Below are positions 1-7,920 of a stretch of DNA of 48,702 nucleotides, piece after piece (within the stretch, counting starts at the first letter, position 1; every line of letters starts with the position of its first letter). Both the position numbers and the translations under genes were made by a program. Under the pieces are notes generated by a model. It did not search any database and was not told the DNA's origin. It worked only from the letters and a program-made list of their open reading frames with translations. Source of the DNA: Collinsella aerofaciens (lineage in GTDB: Bacteria > Actinomycetota > Coriobacteriia > Coriobacteriales > Coriobacteriaceae); contig NZ_JADNOH010000091.1 of the NCBI RefSeq assembly GCF_015557435.1, positions 1 to 48,702 on the forward strand, written 5' to 3'.

Positions 1-55
1 AACCCTGGACCTTGGGATTAAGAGTCCCCTGCTCTACCAACTGAGCTAACGACCC
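1..55 (-). tRNA. tRNA-Lys (anticodon CTT), 3' end cut by window edge
   Basis: Read on the minus strand, the gene starts with GGGTCGTTAGCTCAG, the usual acceptor, position 8-9 and D-arm opening. The anticodon arm has the seven-base loop CTCTTAA, giving anticodon CTT for lysine AAG codons. The T-arm and 3' acceptor half lie outside the window. It precedes the tRNA-His gene by about 20 bases in antisense coordinates, so the two probably form a small tRNA cluster. Confidence 0.9.
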
Positions 56-77
56 GATATCAACACGAAGCAAGAAC

Positions 78-155
78 TGGGGTGGGTAAAGGGACTCGAA
101 CCCTCGACCTACGGGACCACAACCCGTCGCTCTAGCCAACTGAGCTACACCCACC
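78..155 (-). tRNA. tRNA-His (anticodon GTG)
   Basis: The minus strand folds into a full cloverleaf. The acceptor stem is GTGGGTG paired with TACCCAC, the anticodon loop is TTGTGGT (GTG), and the T-arm contains GGTTCGAGTCC. An extra G sits before the acceptor stem opposite C73, the histidine identity element G-1:C73. The terminal CCA is encoded at 78-80. The gene is complete. Confidence 0.95.
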
Positions 156-320
156 GTGTCCTGTGCGCTTCGCGCTCGACTATTATTGCAAGGAACGCCA
201 CGCGATGCAAGCCCCAATTTTCAAGAATTTTGAAAAGAGTTTTTCGAGACCATTTCGAGCATTTCCCACCGGTTTCATAGGAGTAAACTTGCCCCACTGC
301 AAATGCTCGAAAGGACCGGC

Positions 321-1502
321 ATGAAAGAACTCTCCAACCGCACGGCAACGTTTACCGATTCCGTCATCCGTCGCATGACGCGCATCTCCAACAAGTATGG
401 CGCCGTCAACCTGTCACAGGGCTTCCCCGACTTTGATCCCCCGGCGCAGCTGCTCAATAGCCTCGGCACCATCGCCACCGACCCCAAGCCGCTTTACCAC
501 CAGTACTCCATCACCTGGGGCTCCCAAGCCATGCGCGAGGCGCTTGCCGCCAAGCAGGAGCACTTTATGGGCATGCCGATCAACCCCAACGAGAACATCG
601 TGGTCACCTGCGGCTCCACCGAGGCCATGATGGCCGCCATGATGACGGTCACCAACCCCGACGACAAGGTCGTCATTTTCTCGCCATTCTACGAGAACTA
701 CGGCGCCGACACGATCCTTTCGGGTGCCGAGCCCATCTACGTGCCGCTCAACCCGCCCACCTTTGACTTTGACCGTGAGGTCCTCGAGGCGGCCTTCCGC
801 GACAACGATCCCAAGGCGATCGTCCTATGCAACCCGTCCAACCCCTGCGGCAAGGTCTTTACCCGCGAGGAACTCACCTTTATCGCCGACCTGTGCAAAA
901 AGTATGACGCCTACTGCATCACCGACGAGGTCTACGAGCACATCGTCTACGCGCCCCACGAGCACGTGTACATGGCCACGTTGCCCGGCATGTTTGAGCG
1001 CACCATCAGCTGCAGCTCGCTATCCAAGACCTACTCCATCACCGGCTGGCGCCTGGGCTACACCATCGCTCCTGCCGAAATCACCGAGCGCATCAAAAAG
1101 GTTCACGACTTCCTCACCGTGGGCGCCGCCGCTCCCCTGCAAGAGGCCGTCGTCACCGCCCTCAACTTCGACGACAGCTATTACCAGGAGGTCCTCGACC
1201 TCTACACCGCCAAGCGCGACCTATTCTGTCAGGGACTCGACAGCATCGGACTCACGCACAACGTGCCGCAGGGCGCCTACTACGTGATGATGGATATCTC
1301 GGAGTTTGGCTATAACAGCGACCTCGACTTCTGCGAGGACCTCGCGTCCAAGGTGGGCGTGGGCGCCGTGCCCGGCTCAAGCTTCTTCCGCGAGCCCGTC
1401 AACCACCTCATCCGCTTCCACTTTGCCAAGCGAGACGAGACGCTTAGCGCCGCGCTGGAGAACCTCAAGTCCCTGCGTGATAAAATCGAGCCACGCGGGT
1501 AA
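321..1502 (+). CDS. class I/II PLP-dependent aminotransferase
   Basis: A 393-residue fold-type I aminotransferase that moves an amino group between an amino acid and a 2-oxo acid using pyridoxal phosphate. The NPSNPCG segment (residues 171-177) is the conserved NPxNPxG cofactor motif. The SLSKTYSITGWR stretch carries the Schiff-base lysine, K236. An RFHFA segment near the C-terminus supplies the arginine that binds the substrate carboxylate. The N-terminal NLSQGFPDFDPP resembles the kynurenine/methionine aminotransferase (YbdL) branch, but the substrate cannot be fixed from sequence. The start at 321 is preferred over the ATG at 303 because AAAGGA lies six bases upstream of 321 and nothing similar precedes 303. 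The gene is monocistronic and ends in a strong terminator. Confidence 0.9.
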   Translation: MKELSNRTATFTDSVIRRMTRISNKYGAVNLSQGFPDFDPPAQLLNSLGTIATDPKPLYHQYSITWGSQAMREALAAKQEHFMGMPINPNENIVVTCGSTEAMMAAMMTVTNPDDKVVIFSPFYENYGADTILSGAEPIYVPLNPPTFDFDREVLEAAFRDNDPKAIVLCNPSNPCGKVFTREELTFIADLCKKYDAYCITDEVYEHIVYAPHEHVYMATLPGMFERTISCSSLSKTYSITGWRLGYTIAPAEITERIKKVHDFLTVGAAAPLQEAVVTALNFDDSYYQEVLDLYTAKRDLFCQGLDSIGLTHNVPQGAYYVMMDISEFGYNSDLDFCEDLASKVGVGAVPGSSFFREPVNHLIRFHFAKRDETLSAALENLKSLRDKIEPRG

Positions 1503-1527
1503 GGACGGCCAGTAACTAAAGGCACTA

Positions 1528-1570
1528 AAGAAACCTCGTGAACCCGTTGGGATACGAGGTTTCTTTTTAT
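1528..1570 (+). terminator. intrinsic terminator after the aminotransferase
   Basis: AAAGAAACCTCGT pairs with ACGAGGTTTCTTT around a loop of about 14 bases. A run of T residues follows on the plus strand. The A-rich left foot means it could also work on the minus strand. Confidence 0.8.
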
Positions 1571-1641
1571 AGCGACCTCATTTATTTTTTAGAGCGCTAT
1601 ACTTTAGAGAAGGAGCAACTCGTCCCAGAGAGAGGAATACT

Positions 1642-2532
1642 ATGCAAGAGCAGCAGCTTATCGGAGCGCTCGAGGCCGGCGGCACCAAGATGGTCTGCGC
1701 CACGGGCTATGCAGACGGTACGGTCCTGGAGCGTGAGCAGATCGCGACCACGACCCCGCAGGAGACCGTTGAGGCCGTCAACGCATGGTTTGCGAACAAG
1801 GGCATCGCCGCGCTGGGCATCGGCGCCTTTGGCCCCACCGCAGTCAACCCTGCCTCGCCCCAATACGGCAAGATCCTGGAGACGCCCAAAACGGCATGGC
1901 GCTACTTTGACCTGCTGGGCACCATCCAAAACGAGCTCAATATTCCCTGCGGCTACGACACCGACGTCAACGTCGCCTGCCTGGGCGAGGTCACCTTTGG
2001 TTGCGCCCAGAGCCTCACTGACGTGGTGTATCTGACCATCGGTACCGGCGTGGGCGCCGGCGTGCTCTCGGGCGGTAAGCTCGTGCACGGCATGATGCAT
2101 CCCGAGGCCGGCCACATCCTGGTCACTCGCGACCCGCGCGACACCATCGGCGAGCACAGCGGCTGCCCCTTCCACGACAACTGCCTCGAGGGCCTCATCG
2201 CCGGCCCCGGCGTCAAAAAGCGCTGGGGCGGCAAGAGCGCCGGAGAGATGGCCGACGACCCAGATGCCATGGACCTGCTTGCCGGATACCTTGCGCAGGC
2301 GCTCATGACTTACATCCTGTGCTACGCACCGCAGAAGATCGTCATCGGTGGCGGCGTGGCCGACCACACCCCCATCGTGCCGCTCGCGCGCAAGAAGTGT
2401 GCCGAGATGCTCAACGGCTACATCGTCACGTCCGAGATGGTCGACATCGATAGCTACATCGTCAACAACAGCCTCGAGGGCAAGCAGGGCATTATGGGCT
2501 GCTTGGCCCTGGGCGCACAGGCGCTTCAGTAG
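1642..2532 (+). CDS. ROK-family sugar kinase, probable fructokinase
   Basis: A 296-residue ROK kinase that phosphorylates a free hexose with ATP. EAGGTK (11-16) is the N-terminal phosphate-binding motif, and D106/D108 in DTDVNVACLGE include the catalytic base. The zinc-binding signature follows as HPEAGH (from H153) with C175-x2-H178-x2-C181. The GCPFHDNCLEGLIAGPG segment is typical of the fructokinase/YdhR-GmuE branch rather than the NagC-type repressors, and no DNA-binding domain is present. The start follows GAGAGGAA at good spacing. A TATACT at 1599-1604 just upstream could be a -10 box, though no clear -35 is seen. No transport or sugar-metabolism gene is adjacent, so the sugar is inferred from family only. 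Confidence 0.88.
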   Translation: MQEQQLIGALEAGGTKMVCATGYADGTVLEREQIATTTPQETVEAVNAWFANKGIAALGIGAFGPTAVNPASPQYGKILETPKTAWRYFDLLGTIQNELNIPCGYDTDVNVACLGEVTFGCAQSLTDVVYLTIGTGVGAGVLSGGKLVHGMMHPEAGHILVTRDPRDTIGEHSGCPFHDNCLEGLIAGPGVKKRWGGKSAGEMADDPDAMDLLAGYLAQALMTYILCYAPQKIVIGGGVADHTPIVPLARKKCAEMLNGYIVTSEMVDIDSYIVNNSLEGKQGIMGCLALGAQALQ

Positions 2533-2614
2533 CAGACGCACCCGCAGGGCGTGGCGCGCCCGGCAAATCCGACCTACGGAACAACGCCACCACGCCCCAT
2601 ATAAGCCCTCGAAT

Positions 2615-2663
2615 AAAAAAGGCCGCCTAGGACCAAACAATACGTCCTAGGCGGCTTTTTTGG
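2615..2663. terminator. bidirectional terminator between converging genes
   Basis: A near-perfect stem, AAAGGCCGCCTAGGAC with GTCCTAGGCGGCTTT, is flanked by an A-run on the left and a T-run on the right. It therefore reads as an intrinsic terminator on both strands. It separates the ROK kinase from the VanZ-like gene, whose stop codon lies inside the right arm. Confidence 0.88.
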
Positions 2664-3096
2664 CGCACATCAGCGACCGTAAGAGATATCGGAGCACAAC
2701 GCCCGTTGCCGCTCCACAGCAGTCGATCATCACATCGGTGATCATGCCGGCACGTCCCGGCACAAAGAGCTGAATCGTCTCGTCGATCGAGGGAATCAGC
2801 AGCAGGAACACCGCCGTGGGCAGCAGCACGTCAAAGGTGCGCCGCCCCTCATAATCAAAGGCATGCGTTGCCAGGATGCCGAGCACCATATACTCGGTGA
2901 AATGCGCGCACTTGCGAACAACAAAGTTGGTCACCCATGCATATGGAAGTCCCACGCCGTGCAGGAAACCGCGGATAGCTTCCATGACCGTTAGGCTCAG
3001 CGAGCCCGACCCCGAGCCGGGAACCAGCGAATTGCCCCAGATCAAGAGCGCCATCAGGCAGGTCACGACCGCCCATTTTCGATTGATCTTAACCAT
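2647..3096 (-). CDS. VanZ-like membrane protein
   Basis: A small (149-residue) integral membrane protein of the VanZ-like family. It has about four hydrophobic segments and the characteristic RKCAHFTEYMVLG and IDETIQLFVPGR motifs between them. VanZ confers low-level teicoplanin resistance in enterococci, but most chromosomal homologues have no known role and act at the envelope. The start overlaps no other gene. It lies 7 bases after the stop of the upstream membrane protein, so the two are probably co-transcribed. GGAGG lies about 12 bases upstream of the ATG, rather far. The stop codon falls inside the downstream terminator stem. Confidence 0.85.
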   Translation of the reverse strand: MVKINRKWAVVTCLMALLIWGNSLVPGSGSGSLSLTVMEAIRGFLHGVGLPYAWVTNFVVRKCAHFTEYMVLGILATHAFDYEGRRTFDVLLPTAVFLLLIPSIDETIQLFVPGRAGMITDVMIDCCGAATGVVLRYLLRSLMCAKKAA

Positions 3097-3103
3097 GCAG
3101 AAG

Positions 3104-4504
3104 TTATGCCTCCGCGCGGAGCGGCGCGAAGCTGGCGGTACCGCCCTCGATAACGCTCAGATAGGCACGGCCCGTACGCTTGGCGGTAGAGGACTGCAGG
3201 CGCTCGATCTCTTCCTCGAGGATCTGATTGACGCGCTCGTGACGACGATTTTCCATAATGCCGGCGGCAATAGCCTCGGCCCGCTCGATGCCCTCGCGCG
3301 AGATACGGGCGGTATCCTCGGGGAACACAGCGCTGTGACGGCCGACATAGGCGGGGGCAGCAGGCTGAGGGGCAGCGACGGGAGCGGGGGCTGCAACGGG
3401 AGCAGGCTCGTCAATCTCATCCAGAATCGCGGTGGCGGCGGCCCACATGTCCTCGTGGCCCGAGTAATCGGCCATGGGGACATCAACCTCGAGCGAGGCA
3501 TCCGGAAGGTCGCCGGTGTCGATGCGATCTTGGGCATCAATCGATGCGGTGATGGCTGCAGGCTCATCGAGGTCATCGAGATCGATGTCCGCGGCACCGG
3601 AAATGATAGGCATGCTGGCAAGGTTTGCGTTGTACGGCGCAGCCTCAGCCGCCTGCTGCTGGGCAGGAGCGCCCCAAAGCGAGCTTTCGGCGGCACGGCG
3701 GGCGGCAACGGCCTCCTCGTCCGCGGTCATGTCTTCATCAACGTACGAATTATCGGCAGAAGCGTTCGCGTCCGCCGAGGTAGCGCTGTAGGCGTTATTG
3801 GCTGCCGCGTTGGCAACGAGTGCCACGAAAGCCGCCGTGCTGCCCGCAGGGGCGGCCTGGGAGCCCGACACGGCACGCGCGGCGGCGGCGATGTCGTCGC
3901 GATTGAAGGAGCCGGTCTGCCCGCCGTTGGTGAGCTCGTCGATGGCGACTTGATAGACGTCGCGCGAGCGCGCAGGGTCGCAGCTAACCGGCGAATCGTC
4001 GTCGAGCATGCTGTCGATCATGGACCAAGCCTCGGCCTCGTCCATAGCATCTGCGGCTCGAGCGATGGTAGGAACACCATCGTCGGCATGACGGCGCTGG
4101 AACGCACCGGTCAGGCCGGAAAGGAATGCCGAGGTAGACTGTTCCGACTGAGCCCGAGAAGCAGAAGCCGCAGCGTAAGGTATCGCATCCTGCTGCTGAG
4201 CTGGAATCGAGGCGGTCTTGAACTCGCTTTGATGCTGATTGAGATTTGCGGCACCGCCCATGGCATCGGGCTGGAACAGACGCTCTTCACGCTGCGCACG
4301 ATACTCGGAGATACCCAGCGAGGCGGCATAGATACCCACGCCCGCCACCGCGCCCACGGCGAAGGGAACCGCACCCGCCACGACCGTCTCGTTCACCGAC
4401 GAAAACGGCAGCGTCGCGGCATACATAACCACGGGAGCGGCAAGGCCGATCCCGCACGAAAGTCCGGCAAGGACTGCTCGTTGTGTTGCATCAGAAGAAG
4501 CCAT
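3104..4504 (-). CDS. unknown membrane protein with long Ala/Asp-rich cytoplasmic tail
   Basis: No family is recognised. The 466-residue protein begins with two hydrophobic segments (roughly residues 8-31 and 40-62) forming a helical hairpin. About 330 residues of low-complexity Ala-, Asp- and Ser-rich sequence follow. A better-structured, charged C-terminal helix (about residues 390-440, containing HERVNQILEEEIERLQ) looks like a coiled coil. The likely topology is a membrane-anchored disordered tether with an interaction helix at the end. The start at 4504 is chosen because GGGGAG lies a few bases upstream; an upstream in-frame ATG at 4531 has no such site. It is followed after 7 bases by the VanZ-like gene. 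The open frame is long and uses normal codons, so the gene is real, but its function is unknown. Confidence 0.75.
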   Translation of the reverse strand: MASSDATQRAVLAGLSCGIGLAAPVVMYAATLPFSSVNETVVAGAVPFAVGAVAGVGIYAASLGISEYRAQREERLFQPDAMGGAANLNQHQSEFKTASIPAQQQDAIPYAAASASRAQSEQSTSAFLSGLTGAFQRRHADDGVPTIARAADAMDEAEAWSMIDSMLDDDSPVSCDPARSRDVYQVAIDELTNGGQTGSFNRDDIAAAARAVSGSQAAPAGSTAAFVALVANAAANNAYSATSADANASADNSYVDEDMTADEEAVAARRAAESSLWGAPAQQQAAEAAPYNANLASMPIISGAADIDLDDLDEPAAITASIDAQDRIDTGDLPDASLEVDVPMADYSGHEDMWAAATAILDEIDEPAPVAAPAPVAAPQPAAPAYVGRHSAVFPEDTARISREGIERAEAIAAGIMENRRHERVNQILEEEIERLQSSTAKRTGRAYLSVIEGGTASFAPLRAEA

Positions 4505-4640
4505 GAGCTCTCCCCATCTTCCAGCACCCAAATCGCATCATTCAGTTGGCTGCGCGAGAGAAGATGAAGCGGGGCTATGCCCCAAAGCAACGGTATATGG
4601 TTCGTTTCATCTGCGTTTTCCGTCGCGAAGCTTAAAAGCT

Positions 4641-4669
4641 ATTATGCGAAACCGCCCTGCCGATTGCAA
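4641..4669 (-). promoter_or_regulatory. candidate sigma-70-type promoter for the membrane protein-VanZ pair
   Basis: On the minus strand, TTGCAA (4669-4664) and CATAAT (4646-4641) are separated by exactly 17 bases. This would start transcription near 4634 and leave a leader of about 130 bases. It is the best promoter match upstream of the gene. No experimental support is available. Confidence 0.45.
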
Positions 4670-4747
4670 GCGACGATGTCGGATTGAAACGGGAAACCTG
4701 CTGCTCGTCGGTCTTACGGTCAAAAATAAGCGCGGAGCGGCGCTATG

Positions 4748-4783
4748 GAAAAGGGCCGCGGCTCAAAGCCCCGACCCTTTATC
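4748..4783 (-). terminator. intrinsic terminator of rho
   Basis: On the minus strand, an imperfect GC-rich stem (AAGGGTCGGGGC with GCCGCGGCCCTT) is followed by TTTT. It lies about 35 bases past the rho stop codon. Confidence 0.65.
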
Positions 4784-4817
4784 GCATTGATGACTATCGC
4801 AGCGCGTGGATGACAGC

Positions 4818-7391
4818 CTAGAACGTCTGCTCGTAGTCGCTGTGTTTTTTGGCCGAACGCACCAGGAACTCCTGGTTGGTGTTGGTGCCCTTAAGACCCT
4901 TGATAAACGATGCGGCTGCGCGCTCGGTGTTGTTCATACCGGCAAGAATGCGACGCAGACCAAAGACAAACGGGCGCATCTGCTCGTCGACCAACAGGTC
5001 CTCGTTACGCGTACCGGAGGCAACGGGGTCGATAGCCGGGAAGATGCGGCGGTCGGCCAGGTCGCGGTCGAGCTTAAGCTCCATGTTGCCGGTGCCCTTG
5101 AACTCCTCAAAGATGACCTCGTCCATCTTGGAACCGGTGTCGATGAGGGCAGAGGCCAGGATGGTGAGCGAGCCACCGTTCTCGATATTGCGGGCTGCGC
5201 CCAGGAAGCGCTTGGGCGGATACAGGGCCGCCGAATCGACGCCGCCCGAAAGGATGCGGCCCGAGGCGGGCGCCGCCAAGTTGTAGGCACGGGCAAGACG
5301 CGTGATGGAGTCGAGCACCACCACGACGTCGCCACCCAGCTCCACGATGCGCTTGGCGCGCTCGATGACGAGCTCTGCCACGCGGGTGTGGTTGTCGGCA
5401 GGCATATCGAAGGTCGACGCCACAACCTCACCCTTGATGGAACGCTGCATATCGGTGACCTCTTCGGGACGCTCGTCGACGAGCAGGCAGATGAGGTGCA
5501 CCTCGGGGTTATTAATCGAGATAGACTGGCAGATCTTCTTGAGGATCGTGGTCTTGCCGGCCTTGGGTGGGGACACGATCAGGCCACGCTGACCCTTGCC
5601 GATCGGTGACACGATGTCGATGGCGCGACCGGTAATAGAGTCCTTGCCGTGCTCCATGCGCAGCGGCTCGTTGGGATAGACCGGGGTGAGGTCGCCGAAC
5701 TTGGGACGGTTGCGAATCTGCTCGGGGTCAAGACCGTTGATGGTCGTGATTTTGGCGAGGCCGGCGCGCTTGTCGCCGCCGCGCGAAGGACGCAGCGAGC
5801 CCTCGATGACGTCGCCCGTGCGCAGGCGCGCGGAGCGGATGAGGTAGGCGGGCACGAAGGCGTCGTCGTTGGACTTCATGTAGCCATGGGCGTGGATGAT
5901 GCCGGAGCTGTCCGGGCGAATCTGCAGAATGCCCTTGATGTCGCGGAAGCCCTCGGCCTTCGCGGCGGTGGTGTAGATCTCCTCGACGAGCTCGGCTTTC
6001 TTCTTGCCGGTCGTCTCGATCTCGAACTCCTTGGCCTTCTCGCGAAGTTCGGCGACCTTCATGGCAGCGAGCTCCTCGCGCGAAAGCGTGGGCTCGGTGG
6101 GAGCGGCATTACGCTCCTTGTTGCGCTGTTTGCGATCGCGCTGGCGGTTGCGACGGTCGTTGTTGCGCTCGTCCTTGCGCTCGTTGCGCTCCTCGTTGCG
6201 CTTGTGCTGGCGACGGTTGGGGCGAGCGCCGTCTTCGCCCTCGGCGGGGACGGCACCATCGGTTGCGGCGGTGTCAACATTGGCCGCAGCGGCGTCATTG
6301 GCCTCGGCGCCAGAATCAACCTGCGCTTCGACATCAGCCTGCTGCTCGGCGGCCTTGACCTTAACGGACTTCTTGCGACCGCGCTTGGGCTTCTCGGATG
6401 CAGGCTGTTCGACGTCCTGGGGCTCGACGGCATCAGTCGATGCATCGGCGGTCGTCTCGGCGGAATCCTCGGACGCACCCTTCTTGGCAGCCTTAGCCTT
6501 GGACGTGCGCTTAGCAGCAGTGCGACGGCTGCGACCGGGACGGACGTCGGCGGGCTCGGCATCGGCAGAAACGGCCTCGGAAGTCGTAGCATCCTGGACG
6601 GGTGCATCGGCAGCAGTTGAGGACTTGCCGGTCGCCTCAGCATCCCGAGCGGCGGCGGCTGCGGCTGCGGCCTTCTCGGCCTCGACAAAGGCCTTGGGCT
6701 TGCGACCGCGACGGTGCGGGCGCAAAGCCGGATCGACAACGGGAACTTCGCTGGACTCGACAGGCGCAGCGGGCTCAACAGGCGATGTGCCCTCCCCTGC
6801 CGCGGAACGGACCGAAGCCTCAGTGGGCTCGGGGGCCACCTGTTCCGCAACCTGCTCGGCCTTAGCAGCCGTGCGGCGGCGTGTGCGCGGTGCCGGCTTC
6901 TCGGTCGGCAGGTCGGCGGCAGGGGTCTCGATGGCGGCAGGCGTCTCGGGCACAGACGGAGCTGCAAGCTCGGTCAGAGCCGCGGCCTCGCGCTCGGCAG
7001 CACGACGGCGGGCGCGCACCACCTGAGCCTCGCTAATCTGCGCCAACGCACGTGCCTGCGCGACCTCATCGGAAATCGGCGCCGAGGAGTCAGCCGCAAC
7101 GGTGCGCTTGGCGCGCGTCGTGCGCGTGGTACGGCGCTTGGGCTTGGTGACCTCCTCGCCGTCAGCGGCAGGCTTGGTCGTGCGGCGCGTACGCTTGGGC
7201 TTTGCCGGAGCAGCCTCCTCACCAGTTGAAGGCACGGCCTTCTCAGCCGCTGCAGGCGTAGGCGTCGAAGCAGCCTTAGGCGTCTCAGGAGCCGAGGCTT
7301 GCGCGGGCGCCGCAACCTGGTCCGACGCAACCGGTGCAGCGGGAGCAGCTTGCGTCGTCGTTATTTCGTTTTCTTGCTGTTGATCAGACAC
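4818..7391 (-). CDS. rho: transcription termination factor Rho with long disordered N-terminus
   Basis: Rho is the hexameric RNA-dependent ATPase that ends transcription. The conserved part fills the last 420 or so of 857 residues. It has a Rho-N helical domain starting at LSREELAAMKVAELREK (about 435), a cold-shock RNA-binding domain (GILQIRPDSSGIIHAHGYM), Walker A PPKAGKTT (about 607), Walker B VVVVLDSITRLARAYN, and the Q/R-loop region GGVDSAALYPPKR. The preceding 430 or so residues are low complexity. An Ala/Glu/Pro/Thr-rich region with many KRTRRTT-like basic patches comes first, followed by an Arg/Asn-rich stretch at about 395-430. N-terminal insertions are known in actinobacterial Rho and in gut Bacteroides, where such a region drives phase separation; the same role here is inference. 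The start is the only ATG in a suitable place, but no strong ribosome site is seen. Confidence 0.97.
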   Translation of the reverse strand: MSDQQQENEITTTQAAPAAPVASDQVAAPAQASAPETPKAASTPTPAAAEKAVPSTGEEAAPAKPKRTRRTTKPAADGEEVTKPKRRTTRTTRAKRTVAADSSAPISDEVAQARALAQISEAQVVRARRRAAEREAAALTELAAPSVPETPAAIETPAADLPTEKPAPRTRRRTAAKAEQVAEQVAPEPTEASVRSAAGEGTSPVEPAAPVESSEVPVVDPALRPHRRGRKPKAFVEAEKAAAAAAAARDAEATGKSSTAADAPVQDATTSEAVSADAEPADVRPGRSRRTAAKRTSKAKAAKKGASEDSAETTADASTDAVEPQDVEQPASEKPKRGRKKSVKVKAAEQQADVEAQVDSGAEANDAAAANVDTAATDGAVPAEGEDGARPNRRQHKRNEERNERKDERNNDRRNRQRDRKQRNKERNAAPTEPTLSREELAAMKVAELREKAKEFEIETTGKKKAELVEEIYTTAAKAEGFRDIKGILQIRPDSSGIIHAHGYMKSNDDAFVPAYLIRSARLRTGDVIEGSLRPSRGGDKRAGLAKITTINGLDPEQIRNRPKFGDLTPVYPNEPLRMEHGKDSITGRAIDIVSPIGKGQRGLIVSPPKAGKTTILKKICQSISINNPEVHLICLLVDERPEEVTDMQRSIKGEVVASTFDMPADNHTRVAELVIERAKRIVELGGDVVVVLDSITRLARAYNLAAPASGRILSGGVDSAALYPPKRFLGAARNIENGGSLTILASALIDTGSKMDEVIFEEFKGTGNMELKLDRDLADRRIFPAIDPVASGTRNEDLLVDEQMRPFVFGLRRILAGMNNTERAAASFIKGLKGTNTNQEFLVRSAKKHSDYEQTF

Positions 7392-7645
7392 AGTGTTTGC
7401 TCAACTTTCTTTTCAAGCCCTGTGATCACATGCTCCCTGCATAAACCTTCAGGGCGGCTAAACAGTCTAGTTCCGTTCAAAACGACGAACATCATTGATC
7501 TGTATCGAGATGATTGCGTCAACTACGCAGCGTTAGTGTAACACAACCGCCGCCACCTGCAACTTAGTCATTGGGGATGTTCTTAAACGACCAGTCAAAA
7601 GGTATACTCTTTGATTTACCGCCCACAAATCTGACCGCCTCCGCC
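7392..7645. other. leader and promoter region of rho; no gene seen
   Basis: About 250 bases with lower GC than the flanking genes and no supported coding frame. It should contain the rho leader (about 140 bases from the candidate promoter at 7535-7562). On the plus strand, TTCTTA-N17-TATACT (7580-7608) reads towards the inverted-repeat element at 7646-7797. That could be a promoter for an RNA ending near 7876, but this is speculative. Confidence 0.35.
7535..7562 (-). promoter_or_regulatory. candidate promoter of rho
   Basis: On the minus strand, TTGCAG (7562-7557) and TACACT (7540-7535) are 16 bases apart. This predicts a transcript start near 7528 and a leader of about 137 bases, room for the autoregulatory leader that rho genes often have. 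The match is moderate. Confidence 0.35.
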
Positions 7646-7797
7646 AAAACTATGGCGGTTTACTACGATGAATCGCTCAACCGCGACTACTCCGTAACCG
7701 GTTGAACTAAAACCGCAGGTAGATGCCTTGCGCTTTTTTGCGAAAAGCCAGCATGGTTGGAATTCCTCAATTCATCGAAGTAAACCGGCATAGTTTC
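7646..7797. repeat. 152-bp non-coding element bounded by 28-bp inverted repeats
   Basis: Bases 7646-7673 and 7770-7797 are reverse complements with about three differences. Each arm begins a short open frame reading inwards: on the plus strand from 7652 (17 codons, starting MAVYYDE) and on the minus strand from 7791 (34 codons, starting MPVYFDE). The arms therefore encode the same peptide opening twice. No ribosome site precedes either frame. The structure could be a miniature transposable element, the remains of one, or a long RNA hairpin. It sits between rho and argS, upstream of rho and downstream of argS. Confidence 0.6.
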
Positions 7798-7841
7798 GTA
7801 TTTCCAGCAGTTCCAAATTCGTCAATACGTCGGCGTTTGCG

Positions 7842-7876
7842 AAAAAAGCCCGACCTCCGTGGGAGATCGGGCTTAT
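7842..7876 (-). terminator. intrinsic terminator of argS
   Basis: On the minus strand, AGCCCGATCTCC pairs with GGAGGTCGGGCT (one wobble) around a short loop and is followed by TTTTTT. It lies about 45 bases past the argS stop. Confidence 0.85.
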
Positions 7877-7920
7877 AGGGCTCAGTTAAACCAAACCTAC
7901 ACGGTCAAATGACCCGCAGA

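Larger units (their letters stand above)
4505..4817. other. gene-free stretch between the membrane protein and rho
   Basis: No supported gene is seen on either strand. The stretch holds the upstream region of the membrane-protein gene, with a promoter candidate at 4641-4669, and the rho terminator at 4748-4783. GGGGCTATGCCCC at 4572-4584 is a small perfect hairpin in the leader of the membrane-protein gene. Confidence 0.5.

Noticed and set aside
2876-4567. Long plus-strand frame of 563 codons opposite the VanZ pair
   Set aside because: It is the antisense of the minus-strand membrane genes, which have membrane segments and good ribosome sites; the frame itself is low complexity and Arg/Gly-rich.
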